Assembly (NCBI GenBank): GCA_023458595.1
Contig: JAEWYT010000006.1
Location: 3,116-67,115 of the forward strand
Origin: Pseudomonadota bacterium
GTDB taxonomy: Bacteria; Pseudomonadota; Alphaproteobacteria; Rhizobiales; Tepidamorphaceae
Direction of reading: 5' to 3'
DNA length: 64,000 bases
Below the pieces are notes generated by a model, which was given only the letters and a program-made list of their open reading frames with translations, made no database searches and was not told the DNA's origin. This document shows positions 41,519-49,605 of this stretch, in pieces. Numbering within the stretch: the stretch's first letter is position 1; each line of letters begins with the position of its first letter. Both the position numbers and the translations under genes were made by a program.

Positions 41519-42391
41519 TTAGTTCGCGGGCCGCGTTCCGACGATTTTCGGCAGGTCCTGAACGCTGGAGCCGGCAGCGGCACCGGCGATCGGATCGGCG
41601 GGTTTGGCCGAGAGTTCCAGCGTCAGGCGCTGGGCGGCGTCGGACTCCATCTCCGCGAGCACCAGCGCCATCTGCCGCGCGCTCATCAGGCTGGCCACCC
41701 TGACCACGACCGACATGTCGAGCTTGTTGAAGATGCGGGCGGCGTCCTTGGGCTTCATGTTCTCGTACATGATGACGACGTTCTTCATCCGTTCGTCATC
41801 CTCCGCCTTGCGTTCCCGCTCGACCGCGGTGATGCGCGCCTCGAGGTCTTTCAGCTCCCCGACCCGCTGTTCCAGGCGTTCTTCGGCGGCTTTCAGGAGG
41901 TTTTCCCGCAGGTCGAGCTCCTTTTCGCGCGCCTCCAGCTCTTCGCGCCGCGTCGAGAGGCTTTCCAGGATGGCATCGCGCGACCGGCTCTCGCCGCCGA
42001 GCACGCGCTCCAGGAAGGACGCCTCGTCGGCCTTGGCTTCCTCCGCCGGCTTCCCGGTGTTCTGACCGTCGCCCTGATCGGCCGCCCGGGCGGGCCGGGA
42101 GGCGGCGTCCTCGGTACCGTCCGGGGATGCGGTGTCCTGGCCGGCGGCGTCCTCGGCCGCCGCGTCCTGCGCCGGCTGCGCGGCGTCTTCGGAGGCGGTG
42201 TCCCGGGCAGCCGCCTGGTCCTGCCCTTCCGGCTGCGCGGCCGCCTCCTGCGTGGCGGCGGTGTCCTGCGCCATCGCCTCCTCGCTGCCGCCGATCAGAT
42301 GCGGCTCGCCGACGATCAGCCCGACGCCCTTCAACATCAGAAGCGCGGCGACGGCGACGATGACGAGCGGCAGCAGGCGGATTTCTCTCAT
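41519..42391 (-). CDS. motE: MotE-like motor chaperone (MgtE N-domain-like)
   Basis: A 290-aa protein. Residues about 7-28 are a membrane segment or uncleaved signal; about 40-125 an Ala/Glu/Asp-rich linker; about 140-200 a coiled coil (SLSTRREELEAREKELDLRE); about 205-262 a MgtE-N-like domain (MYENMKPKDAARIFNKLDMS). This layout fits MotE, the periplasmic chaperone that folds MotC in Rhizobiales. Start 42391 overlaps the stop of the preceding gene by four bases. MotA, MotB and MotC are not in the window. Confidence 0.82.
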   Translation of the reverse strand: MREIRLLPLVIVAVAALLMLKGVGLIVGEPHLIGGSEEAMAQDTAATQEAAAQPEGQDQAAARDTASEDAAQPAQDAAAEDAAGQDTASPDGTEDAASRPARAADQGDGQNTGKPAEEAKADEASFLERVLGGESRSRDAILESLSTRREELEAREKELDLRENLLKAAEERLEQRVGELKDLEARITAVERERKAEDDERMKNVVIMYENMKPKDAARIFNKLDMSVVVRVASLMSARQMALVLAEMESDAAQRLTLELSAKPADPIAGAAAGSSVQDLPKIVGTRPAN

Positions 42392-42843
42392 GCGGCGCGG
42401 CCGGGGACTTTGCCCGGAACCCTGCCCGGGGCCTTGCCCGAGGCGGCCTTGGTCGCCGGCGCGGGTTCCTCCGAGGCGACGCCCGCCTTCTGCCGTTCCA
42501 CCAGACCGTGCCCGCGGGCGAGCTCGGAAATCCGCGACAGACGGCCCAGCACCTTGCCGCCAAGCTCGACCTGCTTCTCGATGGACCGGCTGTAGCGGTC
42601 GGCCTGCCGCAGCTTGTTGGTCAGGTCGCGGTCGCACTCGACGGCGGTCTGTTTCAGCCCCTCGATCGCCCGCTCGGCGATCTCGGTCGCCCGGACAAGC
42701 TCGGTGATGGTCTCGCGCAGCGAGGATTCATCGGCCCTGAGCCGCTTCAGGCGCTGGTTGAGGATGACGCAGTAGCCGATGGTGACGAGCAAGAGCAGAG
42801 CGACCAGGCTCTCGATCAGCAATCCCAGCGATGATCCGCTCAC
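42388..42843 (-). CDS. DUF6468-type membrane-anchored coiled-coil protein
   Basis: A 151-aa protein: one N-terminal membrane segment (about residues 7-27, LLIESLVALLLLVTIGYCVI), a coiled coil at about 30-115 (LKRLRADESSLRETITELVR), and a Lys/Pro/Ala-rich tail with a GK(A/V)PGRVPGKVPG repeat. It resembles DUF6468 proteins found between fliM and motE in alphaproteobacterial flagellar clusters; function unknown. It starts at GTG (42843), overlapping the fliM stop as GTGA with GGAGGG just upstream. Confidence 0.8.
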   Translation of the reverse strand: MSGSSLGLLIESLVALLLLVTIGYCVILNQRLKRLRADESSLRETITELVRATEIAERAIEGLKQTAVECDRDLTNKLRQADRYSRSIEKQVELGGKVLGRLSRISELARGHGLVERQKAGVASEEPAPATKAASGKAPGRVPGKVPGRAA

Positions 42844-44009
42844 GTTCCCTCCACGGCAAGTCTGTCGGCCTTCTCGAAGGCCGCGTAGGTCATCTTCGGA
42901 CGGCGCAGGCGGTTGGTGATCCGCACAGCGACGCGGTCGCCGACGCGACCGGCCTTTCCGTCGGTTAAAATCGTCTCGCCGCAGCGCAGCGTGACCGGAT
43001 CGCTGGTGCGCCGGTCGAGCACCAGCGTGTCGCCGATCCTGAAATTCATGACCCGGTCGAGCGGCATGGATTCCTCGAACAGAACCGCGTCGATCTCGAC
43101 CGAGGAATTCCACATCTCGCTGGCCAGATGCCCTTCCCAGATCGGATCGCGGCCGAATTTCTCGCCCATGAACATCTGCAGCAGCATCTCGCGGATCGGC
43201 TCGATCGTCGCGTAGGGCAGCAGCACCTCGATGTTGCCGCCGCGGTCCTCCATGTCGATCCGGAGCTTCACCAGGATCGCCGCGTTGGCGGGCCTGGCGA
43301 TGGCGGCGAAACGCGGGTTCGTCTCCAGCCTCTCCACGTTGAAATGCACCGGCGACAGCGGCGCGAAGGCCTGGTCGGCGTCGGCGAGCACGACCTCGAT
43401 CATCCGCCGGATCAGGTTCATCTCGATCGTCGTGTAGGGCCGCCCCTCGATCCTGAGCCGCATCGAGCCGCGTCCGCCGCCGAGCAGCACGTCGACCATC
43501 GAGTAGATGAGGTTCGAGCCGACCGTCACGAGGCCGTAGTTGTCCCACTCCTCGGCCTTGAACACGGCGAGGATCGCCGGCAGCGGGATCGAGTTGAGGT
43601 AGTCGCCGAAGCGCACCGAGGACAGGCTGTCGAGCGCCACCTCGACGTTGTCGGAGGTGAAATTGCGCAGGCTCGTGGTGAGCAGGCGCACCAGCCGATC
43701 GAAGATGATCTCCAGCATCGGCAGGCGTTCGTAGGAGACGATCGTCGAGTTGATGATCGCCCGGATACCGCTCTTCTCGTCGCGGTTCATGCCGTCGGCG
43801 TTGAAGCCGAGCAGGCTGTCGATTTCGTCCTGGTTCAGGACCCGCTCGGTCGTGCCGCCGGTGTCCGTGTCGGGCTCTTCCTCCTCGACCATCGACGCCC
43901 ATTTGGACGCCATGTCGTCGTCGGAAGCCTCTCCCGCCTCGTCGCCGAGATCGGCGCCCCACTCCGCTGCCAGGGCGTCCTGATCGACGTCTTCGTCTTC
44001 GTCTGCCAT
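42840..44009 (-). CDS. fliM: Flagellar motor switch protein FliM
   Basis: A 389-aa C-ring protein that binds phospho-CheY and sets rotation direction. Residues about 57-69 (RVLNQDEIDSLLG) are the CheY-binding motif, usually at the extreme N-terminus; here it is preceded by about 55 acidic residues. The middle domain covers about 90-280 with NFTSDNVEVALDSLSSVRFG, and a SpoA domain closes the protein (LDRRTSDPVTLRCGETILTD). The acidic extension is a family variant seen in alphaproteobacteria. It lies 8 bases downstream of fliL. Confidence 0.94.
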   Translation of the reverse strand: MADEDEDVDQDALAAEWGADLGDEAGEASDDDMASKWASMVEEEEPDTDTGGTTERVLNQDEIDSLLGFNADGMNRDEKSGIRAIINSTIVSYERLPMLEIIFDRLVRLLTTSLRNFTSDNVEVALDSLSSVRFGDYLNSIPLPAILAVFKAEEWDNYGLVTVGSNLIYSMVDVLLGGGRGSMRLRIEGRPYTTIEMNLIRRMIEVVLADADQAFAPLSPVHFNVERLETNPRFAAIARPANAAILVKLRIDMEDRGGNIEVLLPYATIEPIREMLLQMFMGEKFGRDPIWEGHLASEMWNSSVEIDAVLFEESMPLDRVMNFRIGDTLVLDRRTSDPVTLRCGETILTDGKAGRVGDRVAVRITNRLRRPKMTYAAFEKADRLAVEGT

Positions 44010-44017
44010 GGCCGCGC

Positions 44018-44524
44018 CTACTGAACGATGATTTCCTTGAACACGACGTTGTCGATCCGGGCGGGATGGATCGCCAGATTGACGCGCCGGACGAGCTCTT
44101 CCTTCAACCGGTAGATGCCGGCCGAGCCCTCGAGGTCGGTCGAGCGCAGTTCGCGCAGGTAGACCTGGAAGGCGTCGAGGACGCGCGGCAGGACCTCTTC
44201 GACCGCCCTGCGGGTCTTCTCGTCCTTCATCTCCAGCGCGATCTGCACGCGCAGGAACTGCGGCCGCTTGTCGACCGCGCTCAGGTTCACCGTCATCTCG
44301 GGAAGCTCGAAGAAGACCGGCGGATCCTGGTTGACCGCCCCGGTGCCGTCGCCGAAACCGCCGAGGAACAGGTAGGCCCCGCCGCCCAGCAGCGCGAGCG
44401 CCAGCACGCCGGCGCCGGCCATCATCATGAGCTTGCGCCTGCCGCCCGGCGCCTTCTCCTCGGAGCCGCCTTCCGGCGTGGCCTCGATGTTGTCGAAATC
44501 GGGTTGGGCGACTTCGGTGGACAT
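44018..44524 (-). CDS. fliL: Flagellar basal body-associated protein FliL
   Basis: A 168-aa single-span inner membrane protein that stabilises the stator next to the MS ring. The cytoplasmic N-terminus is followed by a membrane segment at about residues 32-53 (MMMAGAGVLALALLGGGAYL) and a periplasmic domain with FFELPEMTVNLSAVDKRPQF and the C-terminal VVFKEIIVQ typical of FliL. The start at 44524 is chosen; the longer in-frame reading frame enters the promoter region. It heads fliL-fliM-DUF6468-motE and the large repeat gene. Confidence 0.93.
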   Translation of the reverse strand: MSTEVAQPDFDNIEATPEGGSEEKAPGGRRKLMMMAGAGVLALALLGGGAYLFLGGFGDGTGAVNQDPPVFFELPEMTVNLSAVDKRPQFLRVQIALEMKDEKTRRAVEEVLPRVLDAFQVYLRELRSTDLEGSAGIYRLKEELVRRVNLAIHPARIDNVVFKEIIVQ

Positions 44525-44647
44525 GCCTGACCGCTTCCGTTCTTCGGCGGGCGCACACGTCCGAGACGTTCGTTCGCCAGCCCCCGCTACCTTGGCGTTC
44601 ACACTATGGAAATCAGGGTTAACGAAAGGTTTCCAAGCCCCTCGCCG

Positions 44648-44698
44648 CCGGGAAATTATTGCCGCCCTTCCCTGCCGGGCGGGCCGGAATTTGCCGGG
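44648..44698. promoter_or_regulatory. Possible FlbD (ftr-like) sites upstream of flgF
   Basis: Two related segments, CCGGGAAATTATTGCCG (44648-44664) and CCGGAATTTGCCGGG (44684-44698), lie about 54-104 bases before the sigma-54 promoter. Both share a CGG...TTGCCG core with clearer dyads found at flgI and flgE. Match is partial. Confidence 0.4.
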
Positions 44699-44751
44699 TC
44701 CCGAAAGATCCATAAAACTCTATCATATTGATTTCATTGAATAATATGAGA

Positions 44752-44767
44752 TGGCACGCGCCATGCT
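44752..44767 (+). promoter_or_regulatory. Sigma-54 promoter of flgF-flgG-flgA-flgH
   Basis: TGGCACGCGCCATGCT: -24 GG at 44753-44754 and -12 GC at 44765-44766 with the required 10-base interval; only one consensus base (first T of TTGC) differs. Transcription should begin near 44778, about 55 bases before flgF. Confidence 0.8.
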
Positions 44768-44833
44768 TAATGACCGGTGAACGCCCACGGCACCGTGCGG
44801 CGTTCGCTCGGGGGAGCAACCAACGGTGCAAAG

Positions 44834-45574
44834 ATGCAGGACAACAGCATTCTCGTATCCCTGTCGCGGCAGGTCGCCCTGCGGCGTCAGCTGGACGTGA
44901 TCGCCAACAATCTGGCGAATCTCGAGACCAGCGGCTTCAAGTCGTCGGAGTCGCTGTTCGAGGAATACCTGATGCCGAAGGCGGAGGCGTCCGACGCCCT
45001 GCCCGGCGACGAGGACATCTCCTTCGTCATCGACACCGGCACGGTGCAGGATTTTTCGCCGGGCCCGATGCGGCAGACCGGCAACCCACTCGACGTCGCC
45101 ATCGACGGCGACGGCTGGTTCGTCGTCCAGACGCCCGACGGCGAGCGCTATACCCGCAACGGCGGGTTCCTCCTCGACCGTGACGGCACGCTGGTGACGC
45201 CGGAGGGCTTCCGCGTCATGGGCGATGGCGGAGCGATCACCTTCGACGAGCGCGACACGTCCATCTCCATCGGCACGGACGGCACGATCTCGACGGATGC
45301 CGGCGAAAAGGGCCGGCTGCGGATCGCGGTCTTCGACGACAACGACCTGCTGGAGCCGGAAGGCTCGAGCACGTTCTCGGCGCCCGTGCAGCCGACCGTC
45401 GCCGCCAATCCCCGGGTCCACCAGGGAATGGTCGAGGGCTCGAACGTCAAGCCGGTCGTCGAGATCACCAGGATGATCGAGGTGACGCGCGCCTACACAT
45501 CGCTGTCCTCGATGCTCGAACGCATAGACGACATGCGCCGCAACGCCATCGGCGTGCTGGCGGTCATTCAGTAA
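44834..45574 (+). CDS. flgF: Flagellar basal-body rod protein FlgF
   Basis: A 246-aa proximal rod protein. RQLDVIANNLANLETSGFKS is the rod-family N-terminal motif, VAIDGDGWFVVQTPDGERYT is the middle domain, and the C-terminal helix EITRMIEVTRAYTSLSSMLE completes it. The ATG at 44834 places the rod motif at the normal distance from the N-terminus, and an upstream in-frame ATG at 44777 would begin at the predicted transcription start. First gene of flgF-flgG-flgA-flgH. Confidence 0.93.
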   Translation: MQDNSILVSLSRQVALRRQLDVIANNLANLETSGFKSSESLFEEYLMPKAEASDALPGDEDISFVIDTGTVQDFSPGPMRQTGNPLDVAIDGDGWFVVQTPDGERYTRNGGFLLDRDGTLVTPEGFRVMGDGGAITFDERDTSISIGTDGTISTDAGEKGRLRIAVFDDNDLLEPEGSSTFSAPVQPTVAANPRVHQGMVEGSNVKPVVEITRMIEVTRAYTSLSSMLERIDDMRRNAIGVLAVIQ

Positions 45575-45608
45575 CGCCGACGCGACCGGACACGAAAAGG
45601 GACACGCC

Positions 45609-46394
45609 ATGAAAGCACTGCACACAGCGGCGTCGGGCATGATGGCCCAGGAGCTCAACGTCGAAGTGATCTCCAACAACATCGCCAACATGCGCACCAC
45701 GGCGTTCAAGCGCCAGCGGGCCGACTTCCAGGACCTGCTCTACGAAAACCTGCGCCGAACGGGCGCGACGACGTCGGAGAGCGGCACCATCGTTCCTTCC
45801 GGCATCGCCATCGGCGGCGGCGTGAAGACGGCGGCGACGCCCCGCATCATGAGCCAGGGCGACATCACCATGACCGAGAAGGAGCTCGACGTCGCGATCC
45901 GCGGCGAAGGCTTCTTCCGGGTCCGCCTGCCCGACGGCCGGACGGCCTATACCCGCGACGGCTCCTTCGAGCGCGACTCGGTCGGTCAGCTCGTCACCGT
46001 CGAGGGTTACGTCATCGAGCCGGGCATCACCATTCCCGAGGACGCCCGCGGCATCTCGATCAACTCCGAGGGCCTCGTCCAGGCCTTCGTGTCGACCGAA
46101 TCCGATCCGGTCGACCTCGGCACCATCGATCTGGCCCGCTTCGTCAATCCGGCCGGCCTCGACGCCCTCGGCGAGAACCTGTTCGTCGAGACGCCCTCGA
46201 GCGGCACCGAACAGACCGGCCGGGCCAACGAGGACGGCTTCGGCTCGCTGCAGCAGGGCTACCTCGAGCAGGCCAACGTCAATCCGGTCTCGGAGATCTC
46301 CGACCTGATCGCCGCGCAGCGCGCCTACGAGATGAACTCCCGGGTCATCTCGGCCGCCGACGAAATGATGCAGTCGACGACGAACATCACCTGA
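45609..46394 (+). CDS. flgG: Flagellar basal-body rod protein FlgG
   Basis: A 261-aa distal rod protein. MKALHTAASGMMAQELNVEV and ISNNIANMRTTAFKRQRADF are the classical FlgG opening; VAIRGEGFFRVRLPDGRTAY and the C-terminal EISDLIAAQRAYEMNSRVIS complete it. Length matches the 260-262 aa norm. An AAAAGGG site precedes it and it follows flgF by 34 bases. Confidence 0.97.
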   Translation: MKALHTAASGMMAQELNVEVISNNIANMRTTAFKRQRADFQDLLYENLRRTGATTSESGTIVPSGIAIGGGVKTAATPRIMSQGDITMTEKELDVAIRGEGFFRVRLPDGRTAYTRDGSFERDSVGQLVTVEGYVIEPGITIPEDARGISINSEGLVQAFVSTESDPVDLGTIDLARFVNPAGLDALGENLFVETPSSGTEQTGRANEDGFGSLQQGYLEQANVNPVSEISDLIAAQRAYEMNSRVISAADEMMQSTTNIT

Positions 46395-46411
46395 CGACGA
46401 AGGGAAAAGCC

Positions 46412-47395
46412 ATGATCTTTAGAACCTTGCTCGTCGGCGCCGCCCTGGCGATCGTCATGTTCGCGCTGCCGGCTCTCAGCGCCGAGCGGCCCCGCCTGAA
46501 GGCGCAGGTGACCGTGCACGGGTCGCTCGTGACCCTCGGCGACCTGATCGAGGGCGCCGGCGCCGCATCGGGCGTCGCCGTCTTCCGTTCCCCGGATCTG
46601 GGCACCGCCGGCACCGTGCGGGCCGACCGCATCGTCGCCGCCGCCGCCGCCCAGGGCATCTCCGACCTCGATGCGGACGGCGTCACCTCGGTGACCGTCA
46701 GCCGTATGGGTCGCGAGATCCCTAACGACGAAATCGTCCAGGCGATCGCCCGGCAGCTCGTCGAAATGGGCCGGGCCGAGCGCGCCGAGGACGTCGACGT
46801 GACGCTCGATCCGTTCGATCAGCCGGTGGTCGTCGAGCAATCGGCCGTCGCCCCGCTTACGGTCGACCGGCTCGATCACGATCCCCGCACGGGGCGCTTC
46901 GCGGTCCTGCTCAAGGTCGCCGACAGCCGCGCCTTCGCCGCCGGCCTCCGGTTCGGCGGCCGCGCCGTCGCGATCGTCGAGGTGCCGGTCCTCGCCCACG
47001 CGATGGAGCGCGGCGAGATCATCAGCCCGCGCGACATCGTCATCGAACGTGTCCCGAGCAATGCCCTGCGGCCGGACATGATCACCGATGCCGGCCGGCT
47101 GGCCGGCATGTCGGCCCGCCGCCAGCTGCGCGAAGGCGTGCCGCTCACGCGGGATCAGCTGATGGAGCCCATCCTCGTGCAGCGCGGCGATCTCGTGACG
47201 ATCTTGTTCCGCTCGCCGGGCCTGACGCTCACCACCCGCGGCCGCGCTCTTTCGTCCGGCGCGCGCGGCGACGTGATCCAGATCTTCAACATCCAGTCGA
47301 AGCGCACGGTCGAGGCGGAGGTCACCGGTCCGGGCTTCGTCGCCGTGCTGCCGCAGCGGGTCCCGCTCGCGTCGCTGTCGACATCCGTCAACTGA
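46412..47395 (+). CDS. flgA: Flagellar P-ring assembly chaperone FlgA
   Basis: A 327-aa periplasmic chaperone for P-ring (FlgI) assembly. Residues 1-23 form a signal peptide ending LSA. The C-terminal half is a SAF domain (VPVLAHAMERGEIISPRDIV; LAGMSARRQLREGVPLTRDQ) followed by the FlgA closing part with VTILFRSPGLTLTTRGRALS. It is longer than enterobacterial FlgA, as usual in alphaproteobacteria. It follows flgG by 17 bases. Confidence 0.93.
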   Translation: MIFRTLLVGAALAIVMFALPALSAERPRLKAQVTVHGSLVTLGDLIEGAGAASGVAVFRSPDLGTAGTVRADRIVAAAAAQGISDLDADGVTSVTVSRMGREIPNDEIVQAIARQLVEMGRAERAEDVDVTLDPFDQPVVVEQSAVAPLTVDRLDHDPRTGRFAVLLKVADSRAFAAGLRFGGRAVAIVEVPVLAHAMERGEIISPRDIVIERVPSNALRPDMITDAGRLAGMSARRQLREGVPLTRDQLMEPILVQRGDLVTILFRSPGLTLTTRGRALSSGARGDVIQIFNIQSKRTVEAEVTGPGFVAVLPQRVPLASLSTSVN

Positions 47396-47423
47396 GCAAC
47401 CGTCACCACGGGGGAGTAGTGGA

Positions 47424-48194
47424 ATGAAACGCGTAGCCAACCGGTCGATCGGTGAGATCAGACGTCTGGCGGTGATCGGCTTGCTCGGCGCCTCAGCGGC
47501 GGGATGCTCGAACATGGTCGACCAGGTCGCTCAGATCAACAAGCCGCCGTACCTGTCGTCGATCGAGAATCCGACCGCCGTCGCCGGCTACCGGCCGGTG
47601 TCCATGCCCATGCCGGAGCCCGAACCGCCGGTGTTCAGCTCGAATTCGCTGTGGCGATCGGGCGCGCGGGCCTTCTTCAAGGATCAGCGGGCCCAGCGGG
47701 TCGGCGACCTGCTGACCATCGAGGTGGTGTTCTCCGACAAGGCGATCTTCGACAACAAGACCGAGCGCAGCCGAACCGCCTCGGGAGGTCGCGATCTCGC
47801 CGGCGCGGCCGGCAACGCGATCCTCGATCTCGTCCCGGACTCCTATAGGAGCGGCAGCGCGGCGATCGACTTCACCGGCGATACCGCCACCTCCGGCGAG
47901 GGCTCGGTGAATCGCAAGGAGGAGCTGCGCACCAGCGTCGCGGCCGTCGTCACGCAAGTCCTGCCCAACGGCAACATGGTGATCGAGGGGCGCCAGGAGA
48001 TCCGCGTCAACTTCGAGATGCGCGAGCTGATCGTCGCAGGCGTGATCCGCCCGGAGGACATCAGCGCCAACAACATCATCGATTCGAGCAAGATTGCCGA
48101 GGCCCGCATCTCCTACGGCGGCCGCGGCCAACTGACCGATGTCCAGCAGCCCCCCTACGGGCAGCAGTTCCTGGACATCGTACTGCCGTTCTGA
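47424..48194 (+). CDS. flgH: Flagellar L-ring protein FlgH
   Basis: A 256-aa outer-membrane lipoprotein that forms the L-ring. The lipobox SAAGC places the lipidated cysteine at residue 28. VGDLLTIEVVFSDKAIFDNK and LPNGNMVIEGRQEIRVNFEM are diagnostic FlgH segments; VAGVIRPEDISANNIIDSSK and IAEARISYGGRGQLTDVQQP close it. It ends the flgF operon and is followed by a strong terminator. Confidence 0.96.
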   Translation: MKRVANRSIGEIRRLAVIGLLGASAAGCSNMVDQVAQINKPPYLSSIENPTAVAGYRPVSMPMPEPEPPVFSSNSLWRSGARAFFKDQRAQRVGDLLTIEVVFSDKAIFDNKTERSRTASGGRDLAGAAGNAILDLVPDSYRSGSAAIDFTGDTATSGEGSVNRKEELRTSVAAVVTQVLPNGNMVIEGRQEIRVNFEMRELIVAGVIRPEDISANNIIDSSKIAEARISYGGRGQLTDVQQPPYGQQFLDIVLPF

Positions 48195-48223
48195 CGCTCC
48201 CCTCAAATATCGGAACGGCCAAC

Positions 48224-48257
48224 GGGCGCGGTCCCATGCTCCCCCGGGACCGCGCCC
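48224..48257 (+). terminator. Rho-independent terminator of the flgF-flgH operon
   Basis: Perfect 12-base arms GGGCGCGGTCCC and GGGACCGCGCCC around a 10-base loop, followed by ATCTTCTTTT, 30 bases after flgH. Confidence 0.9.
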
Positions 48258-48292
48258 ATCTTCTTTTCGGGACGCCCATCTTCTTTTCGGGA
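48253..48292. repeat. Perfect 20-base tandem duplication at the terminator tail
   Basis: The unit at 48253-48272 (starting CGCCCATCTTC and ending TTTTCGGGA) is repeated exactly at 48273-48292. It duplicates the T-rich tail of the flgH terminator and looks like a recent slippage or short duplication. Confidence 0.95.
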
Positions 48293-48298
48293 CAAAGA

Positions 48299-48330
48299 AA
48301 AACGCCTCCGGCCGTGGCCGGAGGCGTTTT
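48299..48330. terminator. Bidirectional terminator between flgH and dksA
   Basis: Perfect 14-base arms AAAACGCCTCCGGC and GCCGGAGGCGTTTT with a 4-base loop; T-rich tails on both strands (TTTT on plus, TTTTTCTTTG on minus). It ends dksA and backs up the flgH terminator. Confidence 0.93.
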
Positions 48331-48355
48331 GAATGGTCTTTGCCCGAATCCGCGG

Positions 48356-48766
<411 letters not shown>

Positions 48767-48803
48767 CGGCGATTCCCTTTAGGATCCGTCGATAACGGGC
48801 GCC

Positions 48804-48832
48804 CTTATAACCGCTGACCGGGCCGCTTACAA
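48804..48832 (-). promoter_or_regulatory. Probable sigma-70-type promoter of dksA
   Basis: On the minus strand TTGTAA (48827-48832) and TATAAG (48804-48809) are spaced by 17 bases, placing the transcript start about 30 bases before the dksA start codon. Confidence 0.5.
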
Positions 48833-48938
48833 CAACCTGTCGATGACAAGATTGTAATGTGGACGACTTTCCCGCGACTCCTTCCGGGAAGGCGATTTAC
48901 GCCGTATTTTCAATTTTCTACCGGCGTTTCCGCACTTT

Positions 48939-49358
48939 TTAGGCCGCCTCGCGACCGAGTTTGGCGAGCTCGACGCGGGCCCTGAGCTCGATTTCGTCGA
49001 GGACGCTTTCGATGCGCTCGTCGCCGTAGCGGTCCGGCCGCCGCGACACGGTCTCGACCAGGCTCTTCAGCTTGTTGGCGGGCACCTCGCCGGCAAGGAG
49101 CGACAGCTTGATGTCGTCGAGCAGATCGAGCATCTCGTGGCCGTGCCTCAGCCGCTTGCCGCGTGCGGCGGGATCCTCGACCGCCTGCAGCGCGAGCAAC
49201 GCGTCGATGCCGCCGATCGGCGCTGCCGCCGCGCCGGCGGACGCGCTCTCCGGCTGCTCCCCTTCCGAGAAGGAGAAAACGTTGGAAGACCGTTCGCCTT
49301 TCGCTCCGGCACGTGTCCGGGCGACGTTGCCCGGCCGCCCGGGTCCGTCGATGCGCAT
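48939..49358 (-). CDS. fliX: Flagellar assembly regulator FliX
   Basis: A 139-aa protein matching Caulobacter FliX in length and pattern: a low-complexity N-terminal half, then GGIDALLALQAVEDPAARGK, EMLDLLDDIKLSLLAGEVPA and a C-terminal VLDEIELRARVELAKLG. In Caulobacter FliX links basal-body assembly to the sigma-54 activator FlbD. GGAGG lies 9 bases before the ATG. It is divergent from flgI, as in Caulobacter, with a CtrA-type box 55 bases upstream of its start. Confidence 0.92.
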   Translation of the reverse strand: MRIDGPGRPGNVARTRAGAKGERSSNVFSFSEGEQPESASAGAAAAPIGGIDALLALQAVEDPAARGKRLRHGHEMLDLLDDIKLSLLAGEVPANKLKSLVETVSRRPDRYGDERIESVLDEIELRARVELAKLGREAA

Positions 49359-49412
49359 GGATTGAAGCCTCCAGCCCAGTAGTCAGCCCATGGTCACTCT
49401 GGATCGCCATGG

Positions 49413-49428
49413 TTAACGCGGTCTTAAC
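49413..49428. promoter_or_regulatory. CtrA binding box between fliX and flgI
   Basis: TTAACGCGGTCTTAAC is an exact TTAA-N7-TTAA match (half-sites 49413-49416 and 49424-49427), 55-70 bases upstream of fliX. In Caulobacter fliX is a CtrA-activated class II gene. Confidence 0.75.
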
Positions 49429-49430
49429 GG

Positions 49431-49449
49431 CCCGGCAGGAATTGCCCGG
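49431..49449. promoter_or_regulatory. Possible FlbD (ftr-like) site upstream of flgI
   Basis: The dyad CCGGCA-N5-TGCCCG (49432-49448) has one arm mismatch. It lies about 105-120 bases before the flgI sigma-54 promoter, a normal enhancer distance, and directly beside the CtrA box of fliX. Confidence 0.5.
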
Positions 49450-49552
49450 CGGCGGCAAGTTCCTACCGGATACTTAACGTATCAAGCAATCGGGGCGCTC
49501 GAAAACGCTTGTTTTCCCGACAGTTTCCCGAATCGCCCGTGGCGCGCGCAAC

Positions 49553-49568
49553 TGGCACGGATCTCGCT
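49553..49568 (+). promoter_or_regulatory. Sigma-54 promoter of the flgI operon
   Basis: TGGCACGGATCTCGCT: -24 GG at 49554-49555 and -12 GC at 49566-49567 with the required spacing; one consensus base of the -12 element differs. Transcription should begin near 49579, 27 bases before flgI. Confidence 0.8.
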
Positions 49569-49605
49569 TCGGGGATGGACGGATTGCGGAAGGGGAGCAT
49601 TCGTC

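Noticed and set aside
44619..44633. TTAA-N7-TTTC near the fliL start as a CtrA box
   Set aside because: Only one half-site is good; too weak to claim, although CtrA control of fliL would make sense.
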